64,000 bases of DNA from NCBI GenBank assembly GCA_039105265.1, contig JAPFFF010000004.1, positions 1,984,001-2,048,000 on the forward strand, written 5' to 3'. Position numbers and translations under genes: made by a program. Origin of the DNA: Tritrichomonas musculus (Eukaryota; Parabasalia; Tritrichomonadida; Tritrichomonadidae). Positions within the stretch are counted from its first letter, which is position 1; each line of letters opens with the position of its first letter. Under the pieces are notes generated by a model. It was not told where the DNA came from, ran no database searches, and saw only the letters and a program-made list of their open reading frames with translations. This document shows, piece after piece, positions 9,875-19,536 of the stretch.

Positions 9875-12832
9875 TTAACTTTTGGCTTGTTTGGTTGGTT
9901 GATGACATCTTCTTTGAAGACTTAGAATAGATGATCGAAGTTCTTCATCATTCAACGAGCTGACTTTTAAAGCAAGTAGTTGTTGAAGAATAGAAAATGA
10001 AGCCATTTTACCAGTGTTTTTTGTACTTTTTTCACCAACTTCTTGTTGCTTAAGTTTTTCATAACAGTCACGAGCTTCGCAAATTAATTCTGGTGGGTAA
10101 AAGTCTTCAGCAATAGTTATGCCGTATCCACTTGAAGTATTCTTCTGACCTAAAGCATCACCAACAGTATACAAATATACAATTTTTTTAGCAAAATCAT
10201 CATTTCTTAAATTACCATTATTTCTTGTTGCCAAAATTTGTTTTTGTGCTAAGGTTTTTGGAACTTCTATTTCTCTTGCTCTCATTTCTTTAAGGCTCAC
10301 GCATGGATAAATGTCTAAAAGTGTTTCAAGTTCGTTAAAATGAGTTGAACAAAGAACAAAAGAATGAGAAGAAATGAGTTTTTCTAGGCATGCAAAAGAG
10401 AGACCAATTCCATCACGTACAGAAGTACTAATGCAAGGTTCATCTATTGCAATGAAAGAAGTTGAATCAGCAAGAGAAATTATATGATTCATCTCTTTCA
10501 TTTCAACGAGAAATGCTGATGCATTTCCTTCTATTGAGTCATTTGTGCCACTTCTTGTGAAAATTGATGTAAATGGACAAAGAACGCATTTTTCACAAGG
10601 AACAAAACTTCCACATTGTGCCATGATTGATATTTGAATTGCCATTTGTAAATATGTTGTTTTGCCGCTCATATTTACTCCTTTAAGAAGCATCATTGGT
10701 CTGGCTGTTGTCAAATCAAGATCATTTGGCACAAAGGTTGGAATTAATTTATCTTTTGTATCTGCTTCTTTCATTGGTGCATTTGTTGAAAGGAGATTGG
10801 ATACTTTTTGAGCAAAATCTGAAGAAATAAGCTTTTCCATTATAGGATGTCTTGCCTTTCTTAAGGCAAAAAGTTGATTATTTGTGATTTTTGGCATTGA
10901 GTAATCTTTACTTTCACGTGCAACAGTTGCAAGTGAAAGTAAATAGTCAATAAAACTTATTACTTCGCTTACTTTGTATATGTCTCCTATAAATGGACGG
11001 ATTTCTTCAATTTTTCCTTCAACAAATTTTTGGGTGAGAGCAATACTGTCTTCTTGAGCTGAAAGATTCTTCTTATTTAGGAGCAAAAGATCATATGTAG
11101 TGCCAATTACATAGTTGGCGTTTTCGACAACATGAATCATTTCTGGAGGGATCAAATAGCCTGATGGTGAGATATTCATTTTATCAACAATATCTACAAC
11201 TGAGCTTAGAACAGCATTTTTATTTTTAAAGCTAGCTTTCCCAGAGTTTTTTGTACCATTTGCATTTTTTTCAAGGTGTGATTTATTGATCTGAAGATAA
11301 AATCTTCGGCTCTTATTGTATTTAACTTTTATTTTTAGGTTGTATTTATCTGAAAGTATCTTTGAATGTGAAAATATATCAGATAGAGATTCTTCATAAC
11401 TCTTTCTTGTTATGTCAAGGATCCCTAAAACGCCTGATTTTAGAGCGTAAATCTGTCTTGTTGCATCATTTTGTACAGTAGAAGAAGTTGTGGCTGTTCT
11501 TGATGAATCTGATGAATTATGAACACCAGGATCACGTTCTAAGAAATCTGATATAATGTTATTAATCTTTTGAAATTCTGAATTTTTAATATTATTGGCC
11601 ATTTTCTGCGCCAAGCTGCTTTTCATTCGAGAAAAAATCTCTTGCATTATCTGAACTTTTTCTACATCGCATAGCAGTCTTTGAAGCGAATCGATTGCAT
11701 TTGAGCATCCATAATTTTTGGCTGTTCCTTTAGTTACAAGAAAGGTTATGACTGTGTCAAGATCAGCAATATTAGAAAATATATCAAGTAAGTCATAGTA
11801 CAAATCTGAGCTATCAGAACTTGAAGATGCTAATTCTGCTATAAATTCTTGACGTTCTTGTATAATATTATTTTGGGTTGGAGGAGCAGCTAATGTAGTT
11901 CTCAGAAATCTGGTTCCAGAAGGTGTCAAGCATCTGTCTAATAAATTGAATAGTGTAGGAGAGCAAAGATTCCTCTTGTCTGTATAGAGTCTGAACATTT
12001 GCTGCTCATATTTACTTTTTGTTTTAGATGATCTTGAAGAAGCAATTGATGAGGAGCAAGTGGAAAACGAAGAGCATGACGACGATATTGGTGTAGACAA
12101 AATTGAAAATTGCCTTAAAGAAATTGGATCGATCATTAATTGTCCTTCAAGTGTTTGAAAATGAATTTTTAATGTATGCGGGATAATATTAATTTTGTAT
12201 TCTGTTTGAGAGAAAAATATGCAAGCTGCTGCTGCAGAAATGCATAAATATCGATTGACTAGTTGATCATCTGTATTATCAATAATATTTTCTATAATAT
12301 TGTTATTAGATAACTCTGATAAAAGCGATAAGCCAATTGTATCTGAAAATCTTGCTCTTGCTACTTCGCATACAGAGTAAGAGCAGCTAAACATTTCATC
12401 TTCATCATTTATTAGATTTGACCATTTATTATCAGAAATCATTTTAGAATTTTCTTTAATCATTTGTGATAATGGTGACTTGCTTGTCGTAACATTTCCT
12501 GGAACAAGTACTTTGGTAGGTGTATGAACTTCAATTAAATGCCTTGAATGAGTATATAATGCTGTATCTGTATACTGATATAACGTTAAGATCGGTGGGT
12601 ATATTCTTAGTACAGCAGCACCAACTTCTCTATTAGATATATTTTCAATAAATGATATGAAACATGTTCGGTTTTCTGAATCTGAGCCTGATCGTGGGGT
12701 CATTCCTAACTTGTTTGATCCTGCCCTAGGAGTTTTATATGCTGAAGAAGGAGTTTGAAATCCTGAAAAAAGTTTTGGTGTGCATACGCTCATTAAAGTC
12801 GGAGTATTGCTTCTTGGCAGTGGGATTGACAT
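9875..12832 (-). CDS. MSH4: MutS-family protein, MSH4-like
   Basis: 985 aa with ATG at 12832. MSH4 pairs with MSH5 as a meiotic clamp that stabilises recombination intermediates; it lacks the mismatch-binding domain I of MSH2/3/6. An N-terminal Ser/Thr/Pro-rich tail (1-50) leads to a connector-like part (VGAAVLRIYPPILTLYQYTD), core/lever helices (about 270-680) and a C-terminal ATPase. Walker A is GVNMSGKTT at residues 718-726; MSGKTTYL and IMAQCGSFVP are closest to MSH4. IFTR, the D-I-E-x-N-x-S-x-F block and the STHFNEL motif are present. The Walker B/signature normally reads DE(L/P)GRGTS but here is D797-E-P-C-I-S-T-S, so the GRG triplet is lost. Subfamily is a judgement from local resemblance. 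The gene converges on the CAP gene. Confidence 0.75.
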   Translation of the reverse strand: MSIPLPRSNTPTLMSVCTPKLFSGFQTPSSAYKTPRAGSNKLGMTPRSGSDSENRTCFISFIENISNREVGAAVLRIYPPILTLYQYTDTALYTHSRHLIEVHTPTKVLVPGNVTTSKSPLSQMIKENSKMISDNKWSNLINDEDEMFSCSYSVCEVARARFSDTIGLSLLSELSNNNIIENIIDNTDDQLVNRYLCISAAAACIFFSQTEYKINIIPHTLKIHFQTLEGQLMIDPISLRQFSILSTPISSSCSSFSTCSSSIASSRSSKTKSKYEQQMFRLYTDKRNLCSPTLFNLLDRCLTPSGTRFLRTTLAAPPTQNNIIQERQEFIAELASSSSDSSDLYYDLLDIFSNIADLDTVITFLVTKGTAKNYGCSNAIDSLQRLLCDVEKVQIMQEIFSRMKSSLAQKMANNIKNSEFQKINNIISDFLERDPGVHNSSDSSRTATTSSTVQNDATRQIYALKSGVLGILDITRKSYEESLSDIFSHSKILSDKYNLKIKVKYNKSRRFYLQINKSHLEKNANGTKNSGKASFKNKNAVLSSVVDIVDKMNISPSGYLIPPEMIHVVENANYVIGTTYDLLLLNKKNLSAQEDSIALTQKFVEGKIEEIRPFIGDIYKVSEVISFIDYLLSLATVARESKDYSMPKITNNQLFALRKARHPIMEKLISSDFAQKVSNLLSTNAPMKEADTKDKLIPTFVPNDLDLTTARPMMLLKGVNMSGKTTYLQMAIQISIMAQCGSFVPCEKCVLCPFTSIFTRSGTNDSIEGNASAFLVEMKEMNHIISLADSTSFIAIDEPCISTSVRDGIGLSFACLEKLISSHSFVLCSTHFNELETLLDIYPCVSLKEMRAREIEVPKTLAQKQILATRNNGNLRNDDFAKKIVYLYTVGDALGQKNTSSGYGITIAEDFYPPELICEARDCYEKLKQQEVGEKSTKNTGKMASFSILQQLLALKVSSLNDEELRSSILSLQRRCHQPTKQAKS

Positions 12833-12919
12833 TTATATATATTTTTTTTTTTTTTTTACAAAAAAAATTTTTGATGCTGAAACATCAAAATCGGCCAAAT
12901 AAGAAGTCAATAAATAATT

Positions 12920-13510
12920 ATGAATTTTCAAACAAGAAGCAAAAATTGGATAAGAAAACACCCAATTTCATCCTATATCTGTGGAATTTATTTGGTCTTA
13001 TCTTTTTTAATGATCTTTTTTTTAAATATAGGTCCAAATCAAACAATCTTGAAATTTATTGAACTTTTTGCAACAAAAAATACGGACAAAATAGTTATAA
13101 CATTTATTTTAATTATTTTAATGAGTGGCGTTGAAGTTTCACTTGGATTCAGCTTATATTTTATTTGGACGATTTGGAATTTCATATTTTTATTTGTTGG
13201 GAGAATTTTTATGACATCCAAATTAAGTGATTACAATATATACCTAGATCTATCTGGTCCTAGTTGCGCAGTTTTTTGTCCTTTTCAAGTTTTCTTATTT
13301 ATTCATCGACCATTAATGTATTTTAAAATTAAGAAATATCGTTTTACTGATACATTTCTTTATATAATAGGGCTATTTCAATATATTTTTTTATTTGACT
13401 TTCAAAATATGATTTTTGATTTTATTATTTGCATTTTTTCAAATATAATATTCCATTTTTTCTACGCATTATTTCGAAAAATGAACTTTCATCCAATTAA
13501 TATATGGTAG
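12920..13510 (+). CDS. Multi-pass membrane protein, possibly rhomboid-like (UBAC2/derlin type)
   Basis: 196 aa starting MNFQTRSKNW at 12920, divergent from the MutS-like gene with 87 bp between the starts. About five or six hydrophobic segments are visible: roughly residues 17-36, 55-80, 82-97, 112-130, 143-160 and 162-185. The stretch GPSCAVFCPFQVF, then FTDTFLYIIGLFQYI, resembles the later helices of UBAC2-type rhomboid pseudoproteases (a G-P-x-x-x-x-F segment, then x-L-I-Y-x-x-G-L-Q). There is no rhomboid Gly-x-Ser active-site motif, so a catalytic role is unlikely. If the likeness is real it would act in the ER, in protein quality control. The match is weak, and an unrelated membrane protein is quite possible. 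Confidence 0.55.
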   Translation: MNFQTRSKNWIRKHPISSYICGIYLVLSFLMIFFLNIGPNQTILKFIELFATKNTDKIVITFILIILMSGVEVSLGFSLYFIWTIWNFIFLFVGRIFMTSKLSDYNIYLDLSGPSCAVFCPFQVFLFIHRPLMYFKIKKYRFTDTFLYIIGLFQYIFLFDFQNMIFDFIICIFSNIIFHFFYALFRKMNFHPINIW

Positions 13511-14090
13511 GAAGTTAGCATTTAGCATTTTATATTAGTTTTATAATCTTCGATAATTTCTGCATTTATTATTACGTTTTTATTATAGCGCGGATTTTTA
13601 TTTATGTTGTGATTGTTATTATTTAAATCAATTTTTTGATATTCTCGATTATTTTTTTTATTTCAAAAAATTGAATAATTTAAATATGGATTTAAATTTT
13701 TTGTTGAGCTTTGAAAAAAAACAGATAATTTATATTGAAATTTTCAATCAGTTTTCCATTATTCTTTTGATTAGATAACTTCATTGGTGGATTAAAATAA
13801 ATATTTAATTTGAGGTAATTTTTGGGTTTAAAAATTTTTAAATATCATATTGAAAAAGAACATGAAAATTAATTTATCATATATATAGAAAGGAAATTGT
13901 ACTTCAATTGAATTTTGCTGCTGAAAGGCTAAAAACATTTCTTTATATAATGGAAAATTCATATTATCCATTTTTAAATAATCAGATATAAACTTCCAAT
14001 CAAATAGCAATTCAAATATTTGATAAATGGCATTCAATATTTTTATTGAATAAATAATCGGACTCATAAAAAGTTAAATTATTCTTCTCT
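13511..14090. other. Intergenic, no supported gene
   Basis: AT-rich spacer. A 79-codon reverse frame (13828-14067) begins with ATG and has a moderately mixed composition in its middle, but it has no recognisable domain or initiator, and I do not call it. Confidence 0.5.
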
Positions 14091-14096
14091 TCACTT
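14091..14096 (+). promoter_or_regulatory. Initiator motif of the START-domain gene
   Basis: TCACTT followed by a T-run lies 27 bases before the ATG at 14118. This matches the trichomonad initiator (TCA-Y-T-T/A) in sequence and spacing. Confidence 0.5.
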
Positions 14097-14117
14097 TTTG
14101 TTTTTATCTTGAACAAA

Positions 14118-14792
14118 ATGCCTAAAGTTGATATTACACCTGAACAAAAGGCACAATATGATGCTGCCGCAGAAGAAGCATTCAACAAAATTGCTGGCCT
14201 TCTTGCTGACCCATCTTCATTTAAACAAACAAAAGAAGACCAAGGAATAAAGTTTTTCTCCAGATCAGATAAGGACTCACCATTCAGCCAAGTCCTTAGT
14301 GAAACAACTGTCAATGCACCACTCGATGCTGTTCTCAAAGATCTTGGTAATGTTCCAATTTATGATAAATCTATGGATAAGAAAGTTCGTGGAGACTGTT
14401 TGATCCAAGAAAGTTATGTTCTTGATGAATCAGATCCTAATCAAGATGGATTTGTTTACTGTGGACTTGATACTCCAGTTAGACTTGTTGCAAAAAGAGA
14501 TTTCTTAATGTACAGAAAGCATTTTGAAAAAGATGGTGTACATTATTTTATCCATGTATCTGTTGATTTCACAGGTGTAAGACCACCTACATCTGATTTT
14601 GTTAGAGGAAAAATCCTTCAAGTTGATATTGCCTCCGCAGACCCAAGTGATTCAACAAAAACAAAACTTCAATCCTTTGTCCATGCTGACCCATGTGGAT
14701 CTATTCCAGCTTGGGTTTATAATTTAACTGCTGAATCGCAAGGTTATGATGTTAAGAAAGTTCGTGATAGAGTTGAAGCAGCTCAAAAATAA
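14118..14792 (+). CDS. START-domain lipid-binding protein
   Basis: 224 aa beginning MPKVDITPEQ at the ATG at 14118; an in-frame TTG at 14109 is not a credible start. Nearly the whole protein is one START (StAR-related lipid transfer) domain, a helix-grip fold that binds a single lipid. Visible family features are the early helix (FNKIAGLL), the first strands (IKFFSRSD), SETTVNAPLDAVLKDL, the centre R-L-V-A-K-R-D-F-L-M-Y, the V-R-P-P-T turn, and the amphipathic C-terminal lid helix (AWVYNLTAESQGYDVKKVRDR). There is no signal peptide or membrane segment, so it should be cytosolic and move or sense lipids between membranes. The ligand cannot be read from the sequence. A TAAA overlaps the stop codon, as is common in trichomonad 3' ends. 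Confidence 0.85.
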   Translation: MPKVDITPEQKAQYDAAAEEAFNKIAGLLADPSSFKQTKEDQGIKFFSRSDKDSPFSQVLSETTVNAPLDAVLKDLGNVPIYDKSMDKKVRGDCLIQESYVLDESDPNQDGFVYCGLDTPVRLVAKRDFLMYRKHFEKDGVHYFIHVSVDFTGVRPPTSDFVRGKILQVDIASADPSDSTKTKLQSFVHADPCGSIPAWVYNLTAESQGYDVKKVRDRVEAAQK

Positions 14793-14897
14793 ATTATTAA
14801 AATTTAAAAACCTTAATTATCAATATCTTTATATATCTGATTTTTGGTATAAAATGATTTTACTTTAAAATTTCTTATTTATTCATCGGCATTTTCT

Positions 14898-15172
14898 AAA
14901 ACAATCGTTTTTTTCTACGCCACTTTTTGAATGGTTTTTCTATCGATGAGTAGCTGAAGAAGGACAGTAATTTTTCAGGAATATACGCACCAGTGATCAC
15001 CACAGGGCTGCGCGAAGCCAAATCAGGTTCCTTGAATTGCTGGATGAATCGGGAAGCTATTTGAACTATATATTTATGTATTATTTAGCAAAAATTGAAA
15101 AAAAAATGTATAAAAAAGTATTCAAAAAGTTTAAAAGTTTTCAAAAAGTGGTGTAGAAAAATACGATTACCA
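14898..15172. mobile_element. Short element bounded by 29-bp inverted repeats (MITE-like candidate)
   Basis: The left arm at 14903-14931 and the right arm at 15140-15168 are inverted copies matching at 27 of 29 bases (core CTACGCCACTTTTTGAA). The 8-bp direct repeat CATTTTCT lies just outside both arms (14890-14897 and 15173-15180), a possible target duplication, although 4-5 bases separate it from the arms. The interior (about 14932-15070) is more GC-rich than its surroundings. Its reverse strand is open for about 60 codons without an ATG (contains SPVVITGAYIPEKLLSFF). It could be a non-autonomous DNA transposon or a fragment of an unknown gene flanked by an inverted duplication. Confidence 0.5.
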
Positions 15173-15371
15173 CATTTTCTATACATAAAAATTTAATTCA
15201 ATATTGAATGATTTACATTTTTTTGGGAAGGAGAACCTTAAACATAATATAAAATATTATAAAATTTGAATTTATTTGTATTTCCATGATTTTCAAATAA
15301 TTTTGAATTTGGATTTCAATGTTAATCTGGTCGTATGATTGAATATGTTTCAGTTTAATATTTTTTGGTGA

Positions 15372-18300
15372 ATGAGAGGGAATAATTCAAAGCAACCTTC
15401 CCAAGATGATAGTGAAGCCAAAGCATTTATTTATAGTTATATTAAACGAATGGAACCAGAAATTGCCGAACAATACCGCCAAGAGGCTTTTACTCAAAGT
15501 CAATCACAGCAAAATCTTGAGCGTACTCTATCAATGCTTCCTCCTGACTTTATGGATGCATTAATTTCGAATAATGCACCTCATACAAATTACCCCTCGC
15601 TTATTTATAATCCTCAGCCATTTGATAATTCTAATATAAATCCATATTATAATAACAATAATTTCCCTCCAAACTTTTCGAATTTAAATGATCAATTGCA
15701 AAGAAAAAAATTTCAAGATAAAAATTTACCGCCGAAGCAAAGAAAACTTGAATTGCAATATAAGTATATATCAAAAATTTTATTAACGCACAGGATTATT
15801 GGACATACGAGACTAGTTAGATTAATAATTCATGATTATGCTCGTCAATTTTTTTTAACCGTATCAAGTGATAGAACAATGAAATTATGGCATCGTCCCT
15901 CGCTTTCATTAATGTATACGTTCAAAGGTCATGAAGACGATGTTTTATCAGCCGAAATATCGCCAGATCGAATGCTTATCGCCTCAATTTCGAATGACAA
16001 ATCAATTCGCATATGGTCATTAATCAACGGAAGTTGTATTGATAGAATTATAGAAAACGAACTTTGGCCCATTAATACAGTTACATTCTCACCATGTAGT
16101 CGATATCTAGCTATTGTATCCGAACAAGGCCGAATTATTGTTCGCATTGCCAATGGCATTGACCATTTTTCATCGCGTATTCAAACCAAACTACCGAGAT
16201 TAAAGACATTTTTATTAAGAGATACAGTTCATGATTGTTGTTTTTCGCCAGGGGGTAGGTTAATTGCAGCTGCATTACATTCTGGCGATTTAGCGGTTTT
16301 TTCTGTTTTTAGTTCCAAATTATGGATTAGTAGTGGGGCTAATGCTTTTGAAAACCCCTGTGATTTTTGTTTCTTTCATCCATTTGTTCCATCACAAATA
16401 TTTGCTGTTTCCTCAAAAAGTTGCATCTGCCATCATTATGAACTTTTTGATGACTTAATTCTTATACGTTCATTTAATGCAAAGAAAACTTTTAAACGAA
16501 TGCAATCATGTCTTTTTTCCCTTTCTTGCGATGCAAGTTTAATGTTTGCCTGTTCATTATCACAAATGATTGCTTGGTCAGTTGGCGATGGCAGAGTTAT
16601 TTCAAAAATAGAAAATTTGCCAACTGCTTGTGAAGTTTCGCCACATCCACATCTGCCAATTATTGTTGCTATTGTTTGCAGAAGTGTTATTTTAATTGTT
16701 GATACCGAAAAGAATCGTTTTATTAACTCAATGTTCATTCCGGATTCTGCCTTTAAAATGGACTCAGGAAACTGGTGTGAAAATGGCCTAGACTTTACAG
16801 CGACAGATGCAATTGGCGGCATCTACATATTTAAACAAAGTCTTCAAAGAAACCTAAACCCAACACCACCACCACAACAACAACAACAACAAAACCAATC
16901 AAATCAACAAGAAAATAATAATGTGAATGTGAATGTTAATAGATTTAATAATGACGTTAATGTGAACGCTCATAGAAATAATGGAATTGACGGTGCTGCG
17001 CAGACATGTGTTTCTTCTTGTTATTTCTTCCCAAATGATTTCACAGACAGTTATTGGGATGAAAATAAAGGAGATGTTGAAGAAATAAGTGGTGAACCTG
17101 TTTACTTGAATCCGAGAGACAAAGTTATGAATGAAAGAGGCGAATTATTAATTGAAAATTATCGTCCTCATAGTTTTAATGACATTTATTATCCATATGT
17201 TGAACCGCCTTCAATTTCAGTCTACCAAGAATACGAAGACAAATTGATAGCAGCATTGAATCCTCCAGAAACAATTGAAACCGAAAATGACGTTTTAGAG
17301 ATTTCGGATGAGCAAGCTGTGATGAATGCGATGATCAATGTTGACAACAAGAATCTTGATTTGATGATTTCTGACAATTCTTCGTCAAATGAAGAAGAGA
17401 GGAAGAATGAAGATTCGATTTGTCCAACTAATAAATATCCATTTTGGACTCTGATTGATTCGGTGAATCATAATTCTTTCTTTCCACAAATTAAAGATCG
17501 AATTGTTTACATTCGCGAAGGTCATCTTGAAATGTTGAAAGATGCCGATCTATCTGTTGCGATTGGCAAATCAAATGTGAAGCCAGCCGTTGAAAATGAA
17601 GAAATGTGGCCTTATTTGGCCGCCTTTGAGATTGTCGAAGTTACTCACACAAAGTTTTCTTGCTTAATCAACATGAAAAGGCTTGAATTAGACAGCAACA
17701 GAAGCTTTGTTGATAACATGAGAATAGTAGACGAGCTTGAGATTTGTGAAAATGAGCCAATTCGAACTTTGGACTATCCAATTGGTAACGCTCCTGCCTT
17801 CGTCATATTGTCTGAGCAATACGTGGCAACTGTTGATAGCTTTGAAAAAGTGATGGCGGCTGGCGATGACGTAGAAGTCTTCTTCAAGAAAGGAAACAGT
17901 GAGAAAAAATACACAGGACGAATTCTTGACAAAGTTGACAGTTCTGTTGAAAACTTTACGTATTACAACTCAATCACAATTGACTGGGGCGATGATTTTG
18001 CAGATGACGGTTTGTATTCGCCTTGGGAAATTTATTCTGTTCGTCAAAACGTCATTTACGTTCCTTCTGGTTCGAAGAAAGATCCGAAATTTCATTGTTG
18101 TGCGAAGATTATTGAAAAAGTTCTCGAAACAGCCTCAAAACGTGTTCGTTCACTTCGTCCTTTCTTCAAGCAGCCGTTCTTTATTCGAGGAATCATTTAT
18201 CCATCTGATTTTGGACTAATAAAGCGTCGATTGACCAACAACATGTATCGAAATCTCATCTCTTTGCAGTTTGACATCAAGAGTGTGATGGATACCCAGC

Positions 18301-19226
18301 TGATGCTTCCTGGCCATTCAACGATGGACATTTGTTATGTCCAGTTGCTCATTGATCGTCTTAATGAAATCATTCGGCAATCGCCTGAGATGAGCCCCGA
18401 TGAGCAGAAGACCTTTCTCGATGAAATGGTCGACTTTTCGCACTTCGAGGATGATGCCGAAGAACTGCATGAAGAGAACGAAAGAAAGAAGCTTGACAGG
18501 GAGCGAGAAATGCGAAGTAAAAAGAGAAGCTTTCATTACAAAAGAAGAGAAGATGTCATTGTTGATGACGACGATGATATTTTCGATGAAGATTACACAC
18601 GAAATCATCGTTATTACGATGAATTTGACGATGTTAATTACAACAGAAAAAGTCATCGAAAGCAAATTGAAAAGGATGATTTCGATGACGATGAATTTGA
18701 CGGTTATAATAATAACCGTCGTAAAACTTCCAACAATAATAGATACAATGATGACGAATATGATGGCGACTTTAAAGACGATGATGATGACGATGACGGA
18801 ACGTATGGAAGCTCGCATAAAAAGACTCAGAGAAGCAGAAGAAGCGTCGTCTCATCTGGAAGCAGCGCGAATCGTTCCGCCGCCAACAAGAAGAAGAGGA
18901 AGAAGAAGAAGAAGGCGAAAATTAACGGTGACGATTTCATTGTGAACGATGAAGAAGAGGATTATTATGAATATTATGACGATGAGGATGAGGATGACGA
19001 TTTCATAATGCAGGACGACGACGCTGAGGTGGAGGACGTGTCAAAAGTTGTCAAAACTTTGAAGGCAAGCAGAAGAGAAAGAAATGATACCTTCGCTAGA
19101 GAGAAAGAATTGGGTGGCGGTGCAGCCAGTGGTTCTAGAAGAGGACATGATAGATATAGAAGATCTTCTTATAAAGGATCTGATAATTCATCATTTGAAG
19201 AAGGATCTTATGATGAAGATTATTGA
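15372..19226 (+). CDS. BRWD/PHIP-like WD40 protein with degenerate bromodomain
   Basis: 1284 aa starting MRGNNSKQPS. Residues about 139-490 form a WD40 propeller (GHTRLVRL, SSDRTMKLWHRPS, FKGHEDDVLSAEISPD, SNDKSIRIW). After a Gln/Asn-rich insert comes a region matching BRWD/PHIP proteins: FWTLIDSVNHNSFFPQIKDR with VYIREGH (their P-Q-x-G-D-x-V-V-Y-F-R-Q-G-H), then YSPWEIYSV, then a bromodomain-like segment at about 936-1000 (FIRGIIYPSDFGLIKRRLTN). The acetyl-lysine Asn is absent (the position falls in MLPGHS). The C-terminal 260 residues are disordered, alternating Asp/Glu and Lys/Arg runs. BRWD proteins are nuclear and bind modified histones or act as CUL4-type substrate receptors. The order WD40-tudor-like-bromodomain supports orthology to the family, though with only one recognisable bromodomain. 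Confidence 0.8.
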   Translation: MRGNNSKQPSQDDSEAKAFIYSYIKRMEPEIAEQYRQEAFTQSQSQQNLERTLSMLPPDFMDALISNNAPHTNYPSLIYNPQPFDNSNINPYYNNNNFPPNFSNLNDQLQRKKFQDKNLPPKQRKLELQYKYISKILLTHRIIGHTRLVRLIIHDYARQFFLTVSSDRTMKLWHRPSLSLMYTFKGHEDDVLSAEISPDRMLIASISNDKSIRIWSLINGSCIDRIIENELWPINTVTFSPCSRYLAIVSEQGRIIVRIANGIDHFSSRIQTKLPRLKTFLLRDTVHDCCFSPGGRLIAAALHSGDLAVFSVFSSKLWISSGANAFENPCDFCFFHPFVPSQIFAVSSKSCICHHYELFDDLILIRSFNAKKTFKRMQSCLFSLSCDASLMFACSLSQMIAWSVGDGRVISKIENLPTACEVSPHPHLPIIVAIVCRSVILIVDTEKNRFINSMFIPDSAFKMDSGNWCENGLDFTATDAIGGIYIFKQSLQRNLNPTPPPQQQQQQNQSNQQENNNVNVNVNRFNNDVNVNAHRNNGIDGAAQTCVSSCYFFPNDFTDSYWDENKGDVEEISGEPVYLNPRDKVMNERGELLIENYRPHSFNDIYYPYVEPPSISVYQEYEDKLIAALNPPETIETENDVLEISDEQAVMNAMINVDNKNLDLMISDNSSSNEEERKNEDSICPTNKYPFWTLIDSVNHNSFFPQIKDRIVYIREGHLEMLKDADLSVAIGKSNVKPAVENEEMWPYLAAFEIVEVTHTKFSCLINMKRLELDSNRSFVDNMRIVDELEICENEPIRTLDYPIGNAPAFVILSEQYVATVDSFEKVMAAGDDVEVFFKKGNSEKKYTGRILDKVDSSVENFTYYNSITIDWGDDFADDGLYSPWEIYSVRQNVIYVPSGSKKDPKFHCCAKIIEKVLETASKRVRSLRPFFKQPFFIRGIIYPSDFGLIKRRLTNNMYRNLISLQFDIKSVMDTQLMLPGHSTMDICYVQLLIDRLNEIIRQSPEMSPDEQKTFLDEMVDFSHFEDDAEELHEENERKKLDREREMRSKKRSFHYKRREDVIVDDDDDIFDEDYTRNHRYYDEFDDVNYNRKSHRKQIEKDDFDDDEFDGYNNNRRKTSNNNRYNDDEYDGDFKDDDDDDDGTYGSSHKKTQRSRRSVVSSGSSANRSAANKKKRKKKKKAKINGDDFIVNDEEEDYYEYYDDEDEDDDFIMQDDDAEVEDVSKVVKTLKASRRERNDTFAREKELGGGAASGSRRGHDRYRRSSYKGSDNSSFEEGSYDEDY

Positions 19227-19536
19227 ATCTTTTTTTAGAAATAATTTTTTTTGTGTAAATATTATATATTAGCGATTAATTTTAAAATTTTCTTTAAAAA
19301 AAAAAAAAATCAATGGGTCTGGTTATCATTTTATTTTTTTTTTGATGAATCAAATTAAATTTGGAAATATTTTTTTTAGAAATTGTTATTAAATTTGATT
19401 TGATTCTCAAAATGCAAATGAATGAAATAAACAATTCTACTGTAATATCAATTTTTTTTTTTTTTTTTGAATAGTTTATTAATATAAGGTAAAATATTTT
19501 ATATATAAAATAATAACATAGGATAATATAATAGTT
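19227..19536. other. Spacer between convergent genes
   Basis: 310 bp, strongly AT-rich, with A and T homopolymers (around 19297-19309 and 19451-19468). No gene or structured element is recognised. Confidence 0.6.

Noticed and set aside
13828-14067. 79-codon reverse frame with ATG
   Set aside because: Partly mixed composition, but no recognisable domain, no initiator, and head-to-head overlap with the START gene's promoter.
18318-18945. Frames on both strands opposite the BRWD tail
   Set aside because: Shadows of the Asp/Arg-rich low-complexity tail.
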